Positions 24,477 to 37,724 of a DNA stretch of 64,000 nucleotides are shown here, piece after piece. The translations under genes and the position numbers were made by a program. This stretch comes from Cardiocondyla obscurior (Eukaryota > Arthropoda > Insecta > Hymenoptera > Formicidae). The DNA is taken from NCBI RefSeq assembly GCF_019399895.1, contig NC_091869.1, positions 5,022,001 to 5,086,000 on the forward strand, in the 5' to 3' direction. Under the pieces are notes generated by a model that was not told where the DNA came from, searched no databases, and saw only the letters and a program-made list of their open reading frames with translations. Position 1 is the first letter of the stretch; each line of letters begins with the position of its first letter.

Positions 24477-27400
24477 CTAGTAGAGACCGCAGCCGCGCAG
24501 ATTATTGGCGATAATGACGTCTGTGACTGCGTCGAACACAAATTGAATGTTGTTCGTGTCGGTGGCACAGGTCATGTGGCAGTAAATCTCCTTCGTGGTC
24601 GATTTGTTCTTCGCTTCGAACTGTGCCTGGATGTACGCGGCCGCTTCGCTGTACTCCTGTGCACCTACGGTGGACATTTTCAAAACTTGACGTTAATCAC
24701 CCTGCCACAAAATAAAACAGCCGTCAAATTTTGCCATATATTATTTACCAGCGTATTCGGGAAAACAGATTGTGAGAGGAGACTTGCGGATTTTCTCCTC
24801 GAAAAGATCCTTCTTGTTCAAGAATAGGATAATCGAGGTGTCGGTGAACCACTTGTTGTTGCAGATCGAGTCGAACAGCTTTAAACTCTCTTGCATTCGG
24901 TTCTGCAAAAACGTGAGCTCGATATTAGAATCTTAATTAAAAATGGTCACGTACGCTATTTTTACCGATGGACACTTGCAAAAATTTTTTTCTGTCCTCT
25001 TTTTTTTTTTTTTTATAAAACTACAATTGTCGATAATTAATTTCCGATGGGATTAATCGGCAAAAATACGCTTGTGTGATAATCCGCAGCGGTATAAATG
25101 ACGGTATGATTGATTTGCGTTCAAGATTTACAAAAATTCGCTCTTCAAACGTGATATTACATTTAAAACTATCCTTGTTAATGGCAAACGCTGCCGCATG
25201 TAATTCGCCACAATGGACCAGCGATGCAGGTCACGAGACGTACACCGTAATGACAATTAACAGCGGCGGAACGATGACACGCGTGTGTCACTATTGCACG
25301 CGAGCGGAGAGTTCAACGGAACCTTCCCACGTGCAGCGACCCCGGCAATTGATCCCTTGATTCCTCGGAGCTTCGGTTACGTGTATACTCCATCGTAATC
25401 CTAATTCGGACGTGACATTCTTCTGACGGATCGTACGCCGTGCGTTCAACCTTTTCGCATTCTTAATGCAACCGCGCATTTACAATCGAGCGCGAAAAAA
25501 AAAGAAAAAATTATAACACGTTAATTCTGTAAAGAACATTGAAACTTTAGAAGTTTCTCAAATAATTTTTGTAAATTTTTATTACATTTATTTTAATTTA
25601 ATAAAACTCGTAAAAAAATGTTACTTGATGATTTTTCTCTTTGTGAGACACAAAATAATTTTTAACGTTGTTTCAAAATTATAAAATACCAGCGAATGCG
25701 TCAAAGAAGGATAAATTAATTAACATATTTACCGTCGTTTCGTCCTCGTGCAAGACCTGATCGTATTCGGACATTGCCACGCAGAAGATAATTGCAGTTA
25801 CGTCTTCGAAGCAATGTATCCACTTCTTACGCTCGCTCCTCTGACCGCCTACGTCGAATAATCTAAAGAAAAAAGAGGAAAGAAATGAATATAAAAATCC
25901 GTCAGATTATAACACTTCAGTCTCCGGATTCTCATTATAAGTACATATAAATCCTGCGCGCCGAAAACATTAAAACATAATCGCGATAAATAAAGACACC
26001 GTATATCCGCAACAGTGGCGGGTTTATCGCGCGCTGTTTCAACGCGTAACGTCTACGTCTAATTAGTTCCCGGTACTTGATACCGCCGTGAGATTAACAC
26101 GGTTGATTAAAGCGGGGATAAAACAATTATCACCGCCACGCGTTTCGGCCGTTAACGGCCGCTAATTTTCGATCCTGATGGACGGGGGAAGAAGTATCGG
26201 CGGCCGTATACGAGTCATCTCTCTCGGCTACGTTCCAAGCAAACGCTCGAATTATCACGGTAATGACTCACGCGTCGACCATTCATAACGAAAGCGGGGA
26301 CCGGCCTCGCATCGCCGGAGTGCCCAGTGCTTCGCCCGCGAGATTGCACAAATGAGTCGGCATTAAATGAAACAAGAGCGATCGTTATCGTCATTCGCGC
26401 GGAACGATTCTAATTAAAGTCGCGAACGTATTACAATAGGTGTGCACATAATAAATTGTCTCGCGGTCGGTCCCGGGGGTGGTAATCTGAGAGTAGCGAA
26501 GAATCGTTCTCTAACCAGCGTCAAAGATTAAAAAGAAAAAAAAAGAAAAAAGAAAAAAAAAAAACTTGACTCACTTGAAGTTGAGGTTTTTGAATGAGAA
26601 GTGAACCTCCACGATACCCGTCGTTTTCACCCGGGTCCTGAGAATGTCCTGCTCCGTTGGCTGGTAATCCCTCGCTCCTAATCGATCCAAGTCGTCCAGG
26701 AAGCTATAAAGAACGATGTGCTCGTGAGAAAACGTCGCGCGGTCGTAATTCTTGCGACGTTAACGACATGTGCCCCTTACACATTTCGACAAGCCGAGGC
26801 TCCTCGGCGTATACCGGCTGTGAATTAATAAATTGATTATCCCGCCGTGGGTTTTGTTTCCCCATTAAACGTTTCGAACTTGTTCCCAAGGTAAACGAAA
26901 TAGTTTCACCCTCTTGGCTCAACTTCCGCGGACTCGTTTCCGTTCGGTTTATTTTTGAACCCGGCTTCTGTGCGGCGGCTTTGATTTCTACTTTTTTTTC
27001 TTTTTTTCTTTTTGAACCATTGTTAAATTACCGGGATAATAAGGCCACTCGAACCGGTCGTCGATTAATTAGCAATAAATTAGCATCTGTTTGCCCAATA
27101 AAATGCAGATGCGATTCCGTGCAGTGAGAGCGTTTCAAGTTGCGGGATAGGGCGCGGCTCGCAACAAGTAGCTGGAAGCGAGCGGACATAATAAATGGCG
27201 TTACTGTAATCAGGTCTTCGTAAACTGCCGTGCGAACTGACCGCCACGAGGAAACGCTTCCGCCGGCGCAAACACTTTGATAGTTTCTCGCCCGGCCGTC
27301 CGCGAAGCCGGTAGCATTCATAAAGTTAAAAAAAAAAAAATTGACAATTACATTTTTTTTTTTTTCTCGTTTCTTTCTCTTCCGGGATATTATTTCGATG

Positions 27401-30400
27401 CGCTTCGTCTTTTGGCAGAGTTAAATAACGCGCAAACAAACAATAAAAAAAAAAATACTAATAAGTTTATGAAATATTTTTAATCATTCATCATCTTTAT
27501 CGCGTGGTACGTACAATTAAATAAATTAATCCCATTGATGACTTAATAATTACACTTCTCCGCGCTGAATGTGAAATGTCGAGTGAGAAATGTTAAATAT
27601 TGAACGTGTACGTTGAGTAATAAATATTTAATTAGCGGTGACAGTATTATAATTGATGCTGGGAACGGTTATTTGTTTCTCATCGCAAAATTGTCAGGTG
27701 ACAGGTGGTTTTATTCTGTTCTAGATAACCGCGAAAAAAAAAAGTCAAAAGAGTTTCTTGTACCGACTATCGAGCCGTCGATTTTTTTTTCTTTTTTTTT
27801 CAAGAAGCTAAAGGGGATGTTGAAAAGTTGGGATGAAACTGCGCAACGCCATGTTTTTAAGCCTCTGCTTACGGTGTTTAGGAATCCGCGAGTTTCTTTC
27901 TAGCTCTTGTAATGAGAAAAAGGAATGAGATGAGAAAGGGGAGTAGCTTGAGAAGCTGGGTGATGAAGGCGACTGACGATAGACGAATTTCCGGCGAGAG
28001 AGAAAAGGAAAAGGTGCATGAAGGTAACGATGGATTAAATGTGAGAGAATAGAGGACGTAACGGAAGGGTGTAGAACACGGAGGAACGAGGGAGAAAATG
28101 AGAACGAGGGCGAGAGAGAGAAAGATAGAGAGAGAGAAGAGGGAAAGAGGGAGGGAAAGAGAACGAGTAGAAAATGGAAGCAAAGATCGAAGCACGAGGG
28201 AGTCTGCCATGAGGGATGCGGCGATTCAGGACACGCCGAAGCTGGAACGCGCTCGCGAGTCCTGGTGGTGGTCTCCCTGGGGAAAGAAGCGGCTCAGATT
28301 TTTTCCGGCGCGGGTGAAAGGGGCGACGCGAGGGGAGGAGGAGGAGGAATACAGACGTGAATAAACCGGCAGAAAGCAGGAGAGAAGGTGGTAGTTTCGC
28401 CGGAACCCCCGATCGGCCATTTTGCTCGCGTGCCACGTGACACGGGCGTGGCGTGACGTCATCTGCGATCAATAATGACGAGGTGCGCAAGAGGGAGAGG
28501 AAGAGAATCCCCCCGAAGAAGGCGGCAAAGAGAAAAGAAGAGAAACGAGAACCGAAAGAGGGAGAGTTGGCGCGCATTTCTCGTAACATTTCGGAGTACC
28601 AACCCCCTTACCCGTCGTGTCATCATCCCCCACGTCCATCCCTCCCATCCGCGACCTCGTCTTCGGGCAAACCTGTCGCATCTCCCGCCCTCTCTTCGCC
28701 ACCCCCGCCGGCACCACTCACTCTCCTCAGTCCGCGACTTTTTTCCACGGGAAATTCGTGTTACCCTCTTCCGGCCTACCTCGCGGAAAGAAATTCCCGC
28801 CGGCAGTTCTCTCTCTCTTTTCCTCCGTACGCGGTGGTTCCCGAGGGTTATTCAAGAACATCTCGTCCCTTTCCCCGTAAAAAATACGCTCACTTTTCAA
28901 GCTTCGGAAGACCTACGTCTACGCTTTTGATGACTCTATGAACTTAACGCGATTGAATTTTCCTTCGAATCAGAATGTTCGAAAACCTGGAACATCGTAG
29001 CTCGGAAACTACAAGGCAATTCGAGAGGATCTTTTTTAATTGGGAGAAATATAAAACTTTCCAGAATTTCCTGCGATATCACGTCACATTAATTTCAACA
29101 TGTGGGAGTTCGCGGCAATCACATTTCTTCCTTTCTTTCTTTTTATTTTTCCTCTTTTTCCTTTTCTTTTAAATTGACATAAAACTTTCGAAAGTAACAT
29201 CGCGTCGTAGTATCACTTTAAGATATTATACCAAACAACGCCAGCCTATTTGTATAAATTTCATCTATTAATATCAGCTGCTATTTGTGTTCTATATATA
29301 GACAACGTGGGTAGCCGAGCGCAATCTTCCGCTCTGTCATAAGTATATTTCTGTGCGTAATCAAATGCAAATAACATAATTGTCGGAAAGCGGTGGTACT
29401 TGTATTTTATATTTTTTTCTCTCTTTTTCTTTCTTTTTACCCCGCGAATATATCGCTGCCTTCATCAGAGGAAGGCGTGGACTTTCGTTATACGCAATTA
29501 TTAAGGGCGATAGGGTCTCCTCGGTGAATTATATATTAACCGATGGAGAGAGAAAGAAAACGAGGTGGCCCCGAGAAGGGGAAGGAAAATGAGAGCGTAG
29601 TTGCGTGTGCAATAAGTGTGCTATGAGCGATATCGTGCGGCCCGTGCGAAACCGCACTGCGGTTTATTAAAGCTGAGAACGGCGCCAGAAACGACGTGTG
29701 CTCGATGGCGTTGGGGGGGAAAAAGCCGCCGCCGGCCTCTTCTGCGTTGCGTGCAGACTTCGGCGAGCGTGCATGCCTCGATCATGGATTTTGGTCGGCG
29801 ACAAAATCTCGCATCAGTCGCCACTCGACGGCGAACTACCCCCGGCAAAGTCGCGCGATGGAATCTCTCGCGGCCGGGCTTGGCTTGTATGCACAAGCGC
29901 CCTTGATTTCTGAATTGAATTGCAACGAAGAAAAATGTAATGGAGCCTCGAGAGGATAGACTTGAAAAATTATCGATCCCTCTTTTATTCACCGTCTTAC
30001 GAACGCGTTTTAATATCTATAATGGTGGTGTCATCGCGATACATAGAAGAGTTGCACTCCTCTTCCTTCCCCGGAAAATAATTGCTCGCGGATAATGTTC
30101 GGAACAACGAACCCGTTTCCTTTTTTAATCGCGTTATCCATGATCCGGCCTGTTGAGTGTCGTGATTCGACTTTATCAAGGAGAACGGATCCGCAAATCG
30201 TTTCACGCGTTGAAAGCGTCCCGTAATAAAAAAAAAGAAAAATAATAATAATAAAATAAATAATAAATAAATAAAAAAATATCTATGCTCAACAGAGATA
30301 ACTGATGAAAGTATTGGAAAACGGTACTATACCGAGATGTACAAGCGTTACTACAAAATCAATATTCAGCGAAGGGGGCAGTGCGGAAATATGCTTGCGA

Positions 30401-33400
30401 AACGCACTGACAATGAGAGAAGAGAGGAGGGACGACAGGTCTTCACGTTCAGGATGAGGTTTGCTCTTACTGCTTGCCGCCCTAGCCAACACGCGAATTC
30501 TCAAGTGTAAAATTCTCAATCATCCTTCTCGCGATCGCAGAGATCGCCGTGGCAAAATTAACACAGATTTTCGTTGATAAAACAAATTTTGATAGATACA
30601 AAAAAATTCCCTACTAATCAATGCAATTAAGAAAATCGCGTTTTAGGGAACAGATTTTTTTTCTGAATAAAATTTCTGAAAAAAAAATAATATTAATGAT
30701 AAACCTTTAAATTTATTAATTAATAAGTTTATCATTAATATTTTTTTTTTTTTTTAATCTTTGCAACGGAGTTAACAGTTTCCTATGACATCCGTAAAGT
30801 TTTTGAGATTGAAATCAATTCAGGAAATGATTGCCACTTACTATTTCGCCGAGTCGTTCAACTGATATTCATTGCTCCTACCGAAGCACTCTTGCACTCC
30901 ATTATCGGACCACAGCCTCTTCATAGCCGCCAGCAGTTCTTCGCTAAAGGGTTCCGTGTCTTCCATTCTTTGTATTACGTCGAACACCATTTTCGCGTCC
31001 GTCTGTAAGCACGTGAAACACATGAATCTCTTATTCCGCGACCCCGCGAAACCCCGCGCCGTCCCGCTTTTTCGCCGAATGCATTAACATCGGAACTACA
31101 AATAATACCGCGACATTAAACAAACATTAATCGCCTCGTGCATTCGAAAGCAAATACTTCCAATATCTAATTACTTGACGGGAATAATTAGTTGAATTTT
31201 TCGCTGTGATATAATTTGCGCGGGTATCAATTTAATTTCTGGCGTAAAATCAATATCATTTGCATAATTAACTATATACAATATATACATATATCTGCGT
31301 TTTAAATATGAACAGAGATAATTAAACGATGCGTTTCGCAATTCGTTCGGGATGCAATTATTTTATAATTTATTAATCCGCGCGCGGGCGCGTGAAGAAT
31401 TGCGAGTATTAAAGGAGCGAATCGATGATTATTCGTACGAACTTGGGACGCGCATCCGGCCGGGCCGGGATCGTCTTACACGTACGCGCTTTAGACGGCT
31501 AATCAACCAGGCAACACGTTATGATTCGCCGCTGAATGCTCCATTCATTAGACAACTGTCGGCATGTAGTAAACATTCTCGATGTCGTGTCATGTCTCGC
31601 GAGCTTAAAATGCTCAACGTACGCAACATTTAAATAACGCACAAGATATACGTGACCGATACCGCGTGTCGCTGAACCGTTTCCATAATTTTGCAGTTGA
31701 CATTTCGGTGAAGTTAAATGAGTGAAGGTTGGATGACCAGATTAAAGGCGCGCCGTGTTAACAAATTAAATTACGGGGAAAAAAAACACCGCTTGCGTAC
31801 TTCCACGATAGTTATTTTTACTGGAAAAAAAAAAAATTCGAAGGTGTCTGAAAAAAATTAAGAGATGCATTTCGTTTAATTGAAGCAAGTGTGAAATAAT
31901 CGGGGTTCGGGACGTAACCGGAAATTATCCCAAGGCGCGTTACAATTTAAATTCAAGTGGACCGGCCTGAAGCGGAAATCGGCGATGAAACTGGAAGGCG
32001 CCTTCTATTTTCTAAAGCGATTCGACATTCAAGACGCAGATGCACATTACCTCTCGCTCGTTGGTGGAAAAGCTGATGCCGAGATTAGGCATTGCTCTGA
32101 GAATAGCGACTAGAGATTGTATCGTGTTACTGTATACGACGGGTCTGTACTGCTTGAAGTCTTCCGGCGTGAAGCCGCTCTCGTGGATAATTCTGAAAGC
32201 AGAAACGGACTCGCGTTAGCACGTCCGCGCGGTGAAACGTCTCCTTTCCGTAAATATTGAGATAAGGGTTGGTTTAGGCGACGTTTGCTTAAAAAAAAAG
32301 GAGGAGAAAAAAAAAAGAAATTAAGCTGGAGAAAACCGGAGACGAGGGAAAGATCTGGGAGCGGCGTGGTTGATGGAGGAATAAATGAAATCTCGATAGC
32401 CCGCGATCGGCGCAACGGGAACGAACGGGAAAAACGCGTTGATGTTCTGCACTTGATTTTAAGCGCCCTTCGGGGCTGGTCTTCTCCCAAGGAGCTCGCT
32501 GTCGCGCTGTAATATACGCGCGTCACGTGCGTACCCCGCAGGCTCGAATTAATATATGCTGCGCCGCGCGTGTACCGTGTAAACGCATGTATGCATGTAT
32601 ATGAATCGCAGTGCGCGCTACGCCGGTGATTTACACGAGTGGTCCCCGTATACGTAATATTGTAACAATGCTCGGAGCCAACGCGCGGACAGGTGACTTA
32701 CGGAGTCACGGTGTGCTCTGTGTATACAAGCGACAACACGGTGTAGTATTACGCGAAACAGATCTACGCCCGTGCCCGGCGGTTAAGTATGCTCTCCCGT
32801 ATATAATACGTATAATCGCCCGCTGAAAAACAATACCAAATTTTTTAAAGTCGTAAGTCCGTAGATTCGGACGCGTATCTTTAATTTGCGTGTGTTTAAT
32901 TGAAAGAAAGAAAGATAGAGAAAAAGAGAGAGAGAGAGACGTCGCGCTCCGCAAGAAATTAATCGAATGCTCGCGTTCTAATTAACTTTCTTTCTTAATT
33001 AACACGACGTCGTACACTTCGCGGGGCATTCCAGGAGCGCTCCCGTAACGCGCGACGTGTTCTCGTATCTTTTTCATTTCCGGGCGAGGGGAGAAGAGAG
33101 AGAGGAAAAAAAGGGGGTGCAGAAGCATGCGATCCGGACGTTTTTAATTAACAAATATCAATTGTAATTTGCGCAATAATATTTTCTAATGTAACTCCAC
33201 CGTCACCGGGAACATTTAACGGCGTATTAATGCCAGCGAAGAATACCCCGCCGCCCATTACGTTAATAAATGATACAGAAACAGTGTGGCGGTGTTCGTT
33301 GTTTCGAGAGTAACGATATTAACGTCGGCACGGGAGAGCTTTACGTGTGCACGCGCAACACAGGTAGATTTATGGCCGGCCGCACGCGAGAAGGAAAAGC

Positions 33401-36400
33401 CGGACCCGTAAAGAGTTGTGTGCGTGAAAATCACGCTTCGCTCGTACTTCAGTCTCGAGTGCCAAATGTTCGTTGCATTATGCGCGGCCATAAATTATGC
33501 AGCCAGCGTGCGCTGTACGGCGCGGATCGGCACGTAAAGAATTTTAGTTTCAAAAGCACGTAACGTGACGCGATTTAAAAACCACGAATCTACCTCCCTC
33601 TCGTCCGCCCCCTTTTTCTTTTTTTTTTCCCCTTTGAATAATATCGATAAGGCGTTTTATCATAGAGACGAAAGGAACAATCCCGGAATTGTGATTTCGG
33701 GTGACTTTCGAGGAAAAGAGGAAACTTAATTAATTTCAAAGATCAGGCGGAAAAATCCCGAGGTTCGCGGGGGAAAAGGGAGAGGAGGAAGAGAAAATAT
33801 CGTTATCGCGATACTAGGAGCATCCCTATTTGCGACCGGCAGCCTTCTCTTCCGTCGGGAGAGACACACACAACGGTAACTTTGTTCGTGGGACCCTTCG
33901 AACAGGGGCCCATTCATGACGTACCGGGTCACAGGAAGAGAGAGACTCGCCCCACAGAGGGAATATGCTAATCTATACGACGGTGGAAGAGGGAGAGGGA
34001 AAACTCGGTGCTAACATCTCGGACGAGCACGTATCACGGAACAGCTGCTGCCCTCGGATACGCGCGAGCGTATCGTAACATTGCGAGTATCGATCTCGCC
34101 GAGGCGAGGCAACAGTTTGCCTCGAAATAATGCCGATGCACGGACGCGAAAAGATTAATCTATTATTCGCGCACGCGAGAGAGAAAGAGAGAGAGAGGGA
34201 GAGAAGGACTGGCGCTATTATCCGACATTCTGCTTACTTCCAGGCCGCGATAATTCAGAAAATTACGCGGAAAGAAGTCGGATATAAAACACAACGTGTG
34301 ATTTATTTAATTAACAGGTGCCCTTTTGAGAGTACTTAACATGGAACAGTTACGGGAGATGTAATTCTACGTTTAATAAAATTTTTATATAATTTTTTTT
34401 TTTAAACGCGAGATGTTTTACTTTTATTTCAGTCTCTTCGTCATTTGCTTATTTATCTCTTTAATTATAAAAATTTCAATTTGTTTAAATCGTGGACCAA
34501 GACAATTTGAATTGCCATTGCAATTTGACAAAGTGACAAGAACTGCGAGGGCGAAATAACGTAAACAGCGAAAACGTTTTCAAACAATTTAATTCCTAAA
34601 GGAATAGGCTCGCGTTACGATTCAAGTCATTTAAGTTTCAGTAAACGAATTGGAATATATCTGATTAGAGATATCTGACTCATTTCCGTCCTTTTATTAA
34701 GCTGCGTCATTCAAATTTAAGCAGCTGCATTCTCCGCCGGAATAAGCGCCTCGTAAAAAGAGCAAATCGACGACTCTGATCGTTATTCTAATAAATTTTA
34801 AAAGCTGTCGCGCTAATGAGACTCTGGATTAAATTATTATTAGCAACGGTAACAGATAAAAAGGACACGTATTATTTTACTTCAACCGCTTCAACGTATA
34901 CCCTTCGCGTTTAAAGTACAAGACAAATTTACAAAGACAAAGAATTGAAGCTTTTAATTTAAACGAAAAAAAGCGAGACATTAATTTCGACGAAGAAGAC
35001 TATGGATAATAAAAATCCAGTGCGGTGCACTCCGAGGAATCAGGAGAGGAACGTGGGAAAGTATTTCTCGCGATCGGTCTGCAGCTGACTGATTAGTGGC
35101 CGCAAATTAGCATTTTCGCGACGTCACGGAACGTCAAAAGGATGCGAGCTTTACAGACGTCGGCATTGTACCATTGTGTCCACGACCCGTTTCTCGTCAT
35201 ATTCTTCGTGCCGTCTCGTTTTCCCGTGGTAGAGTCGTTAAATTCTCCGGTAACGAGTCGGTGACGCGAAATTCGCCTAATTACGCGCGTACACGCACGG
35301 AGGGATGAATCATCCTCTGCGTGAATTAAATCCAAATGAATCTACGCGCGGCCCGCAAAATACAACTCGTGCTTCCTTCTTCGTAGATCCTTTCCGGAGG
35401 ACCTTAGTCTCGAGCCTCGAAACCGGCGCGATCAATTTAAAAGAGGGAAACCCACTCGACGTTCGACGAACGCAAACTGGAGAGCCGCGGCACAATTAAT
35501 TCGGAATTTAATTTAATTGGCAATTGGGAACGGTCGACGTGTGTTAGGGAATAAACAACATGTGCATGGATGTAATCTCGCATGCTTCAATAATAGAATC
35601 TCCCCTCCTTCGAATGATAATTAGCGCATGTAGCGCGAAGCGCTAAGACGATTATACTTACTTCATTTGTTTCACGATCGTACTCTTGCCGGACTCGCCC
35701 GCTCCTGAAAAAGAAAAAAGACAAAAAAGGGTAGAAGAAAGGCATTAATGAACTGCAGCGCAATCAATCTCTTACGATTACGTATCGCCAAATTCCGTTG
35801 CGAAGTGAACTTTGCGCGTTGGACAGCGGAAAGATAAAAGCCCCTTATTAAGAAATATATACTTAGCAATTCGCCGTTTCAAAAATTCGTTTCTATCTAT
35901 AAAAAATTGGTGCGACGCCTAAATTAGTTGATAATCGATATTGTTGCCATTTATTAAATTATATATATTTTTTTTTGTTACAGATTGACGCAGCTGCATT
36001 TACTGCTGTCAACGGAAGTGTCGTCACCGCCGATATTATTAATTATACGAATCGCAGCCGGTTCGTCGGTCGTTCCGGGAGTTCCGTACAATATTCGGAC
36101 GTAATTTTTTGACATGGTTTTATCCTAAACGCGCGAAAAAGTTAAATAATTTTCGCGATTATAAAATCACGGTCGGGGTGTTCGCGAGTGTCCAGTGCGC
36201 GGGGATGACTCGACACATAAACTGAGAGGAGGAGCAGGCCCGAGAAGGGCATCATACATCGGCGGAGCAACTTTTAGGTAAGAATTAATTCTTTTTTTTT
36301 AAGAAAATCTTTATTAAAATAAAGCTTTACCCTTACATGAATTTAAATACTAATATGTCTACATTAATATGTTTAATTTTATGTTACAGTCACCGGCAGA

Positions 36401-37693
36401 ACTCTACAACTCCGCTGAAGCTCATGCAGATTGGTAAGTCGCATGATTTGTTCTTCGTAGTTTGTAATCGGAGCTTCTTAAAAAATATAACGCGCTACGC
36501 GCGCGCATGGTTTTTTCTAGTATTTTAAAATTCCGGGTATTTTATGTCAAAAATTCAATAGCTAAAAAATGACAACTAATCTCTACTGTAAAAAAAAAAA
36601 AAAAAAAAAAAAAAACACAAGTTCATCAAGGAATATATGTATATTAAAACTCATTAGTCGCAATAAGATAGACTATCTCGCGCATTAGCTGGGCACATTA
36701 GCTTGTACGCTTAATGAACGTGCCCGTCGTGGAAAAAGGTGCTTCTGCCGGAGGCATTAAATTCTAATTCGCTATTAATTATTTACCGAGAGAAATAATC
36801 TCGCGCGGGGCATTAGCAAGACCGGATCGACGAACGCATTAAGGCCGAAGGAGCCTAGATATCGTGAAATATGCCGCTCTATATAACCGGACACGTCGGA
36901 CGGAAACTCCTGCTTTTCCTACTTATACCGCGAGGTAAGCCCTCCGCCCTCTCTCAGATTTTTTAAAAGCACTCTCGGCGCCGAGTAGTCGTCGTCTATA
37001 ATAGCCACTCGAACCGCCTAGAGCCGTTTAGTATCAACTGAATACACGCGACATCTCGAACAAGTGCCGGCCTATAAACGGCGGCCAAGGAAGAAAAGGA
37101 GTTTCATCTCGAGACACCGTCGATGATCCTCGTCGCGATCTCTCTCGTCGATGTAAAACATCGACGGAGTTAAACGTAGTCGCGGCTTGGCCTAGAGCCC
37201 GGCGAAATCGCGCGCGTCTCCGCCCCTGTGGTTTCTCCTTTTTCTTTCTTTTTTTTTTAACCCTCCGGATTCTAGAATTTCACTTCAAGCTTTTTTTTCG
37301 GTTAAAGCCCGGAGGTCGGCGTTACCGTTCGCCGTGAAGCGAAACAAACCCTCTCTGGTATTTACTTTAGATAAGCCGCGGGGCCCGAGAGCTCTCCCGG
37401 TAACTCCTATATTAGATTCCACCGTTAACTTTCGTAACTCCACGGTTAGATTCCCATCATTTGTATTACGTTGGCGCAACGTATCGCTTCCACCGCTTAT
37501 TATTCACCCGGCGTGTTTGGTTACACCAGTTTCCAGTGTGATTTAGAGCTGGATCGCGTTTACTATGGGGCCATACGTCGCGGCGAAATTTTGGCACCTG
37601 CCGTGCCGGGGTTTTGTACTATGCGGCGGTGACCGCGACCGATTGGTTTTATCTTAAATTCGAATTCCGGTCCAGAAATGCGCGTCCCCGGTA

Positions 37694-37724
<31 letters not shown>

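Larger units (their letters stand above)
26704..30841 (-). other. G-alpha-o intron 4 (4.1 kb)
   Basis: Contains a GC-rich, strand-asymmetric block at about 27950-28900 (plus strand purine-rich before 28400, pyrimidine-rich after 28600) with a compact motif cluster at 28415-28461. A hairpin-forming inverted repeat lies at about 30681-30755, and an A-rich AAT/AAAT stretch at about 30231-30280. The open frames in the GC-rich block are compositional, with no domain. Confidence 0.55.

Noticed and set aside
28453..28941. 162-codon frame rich in Pro, Ser, Lys and Arg in G-alpha-o intron 4
   Set aside because: The start is GTG inside the CRE. Several frames on both strands are open here at once, as expected from strand-biased composition.
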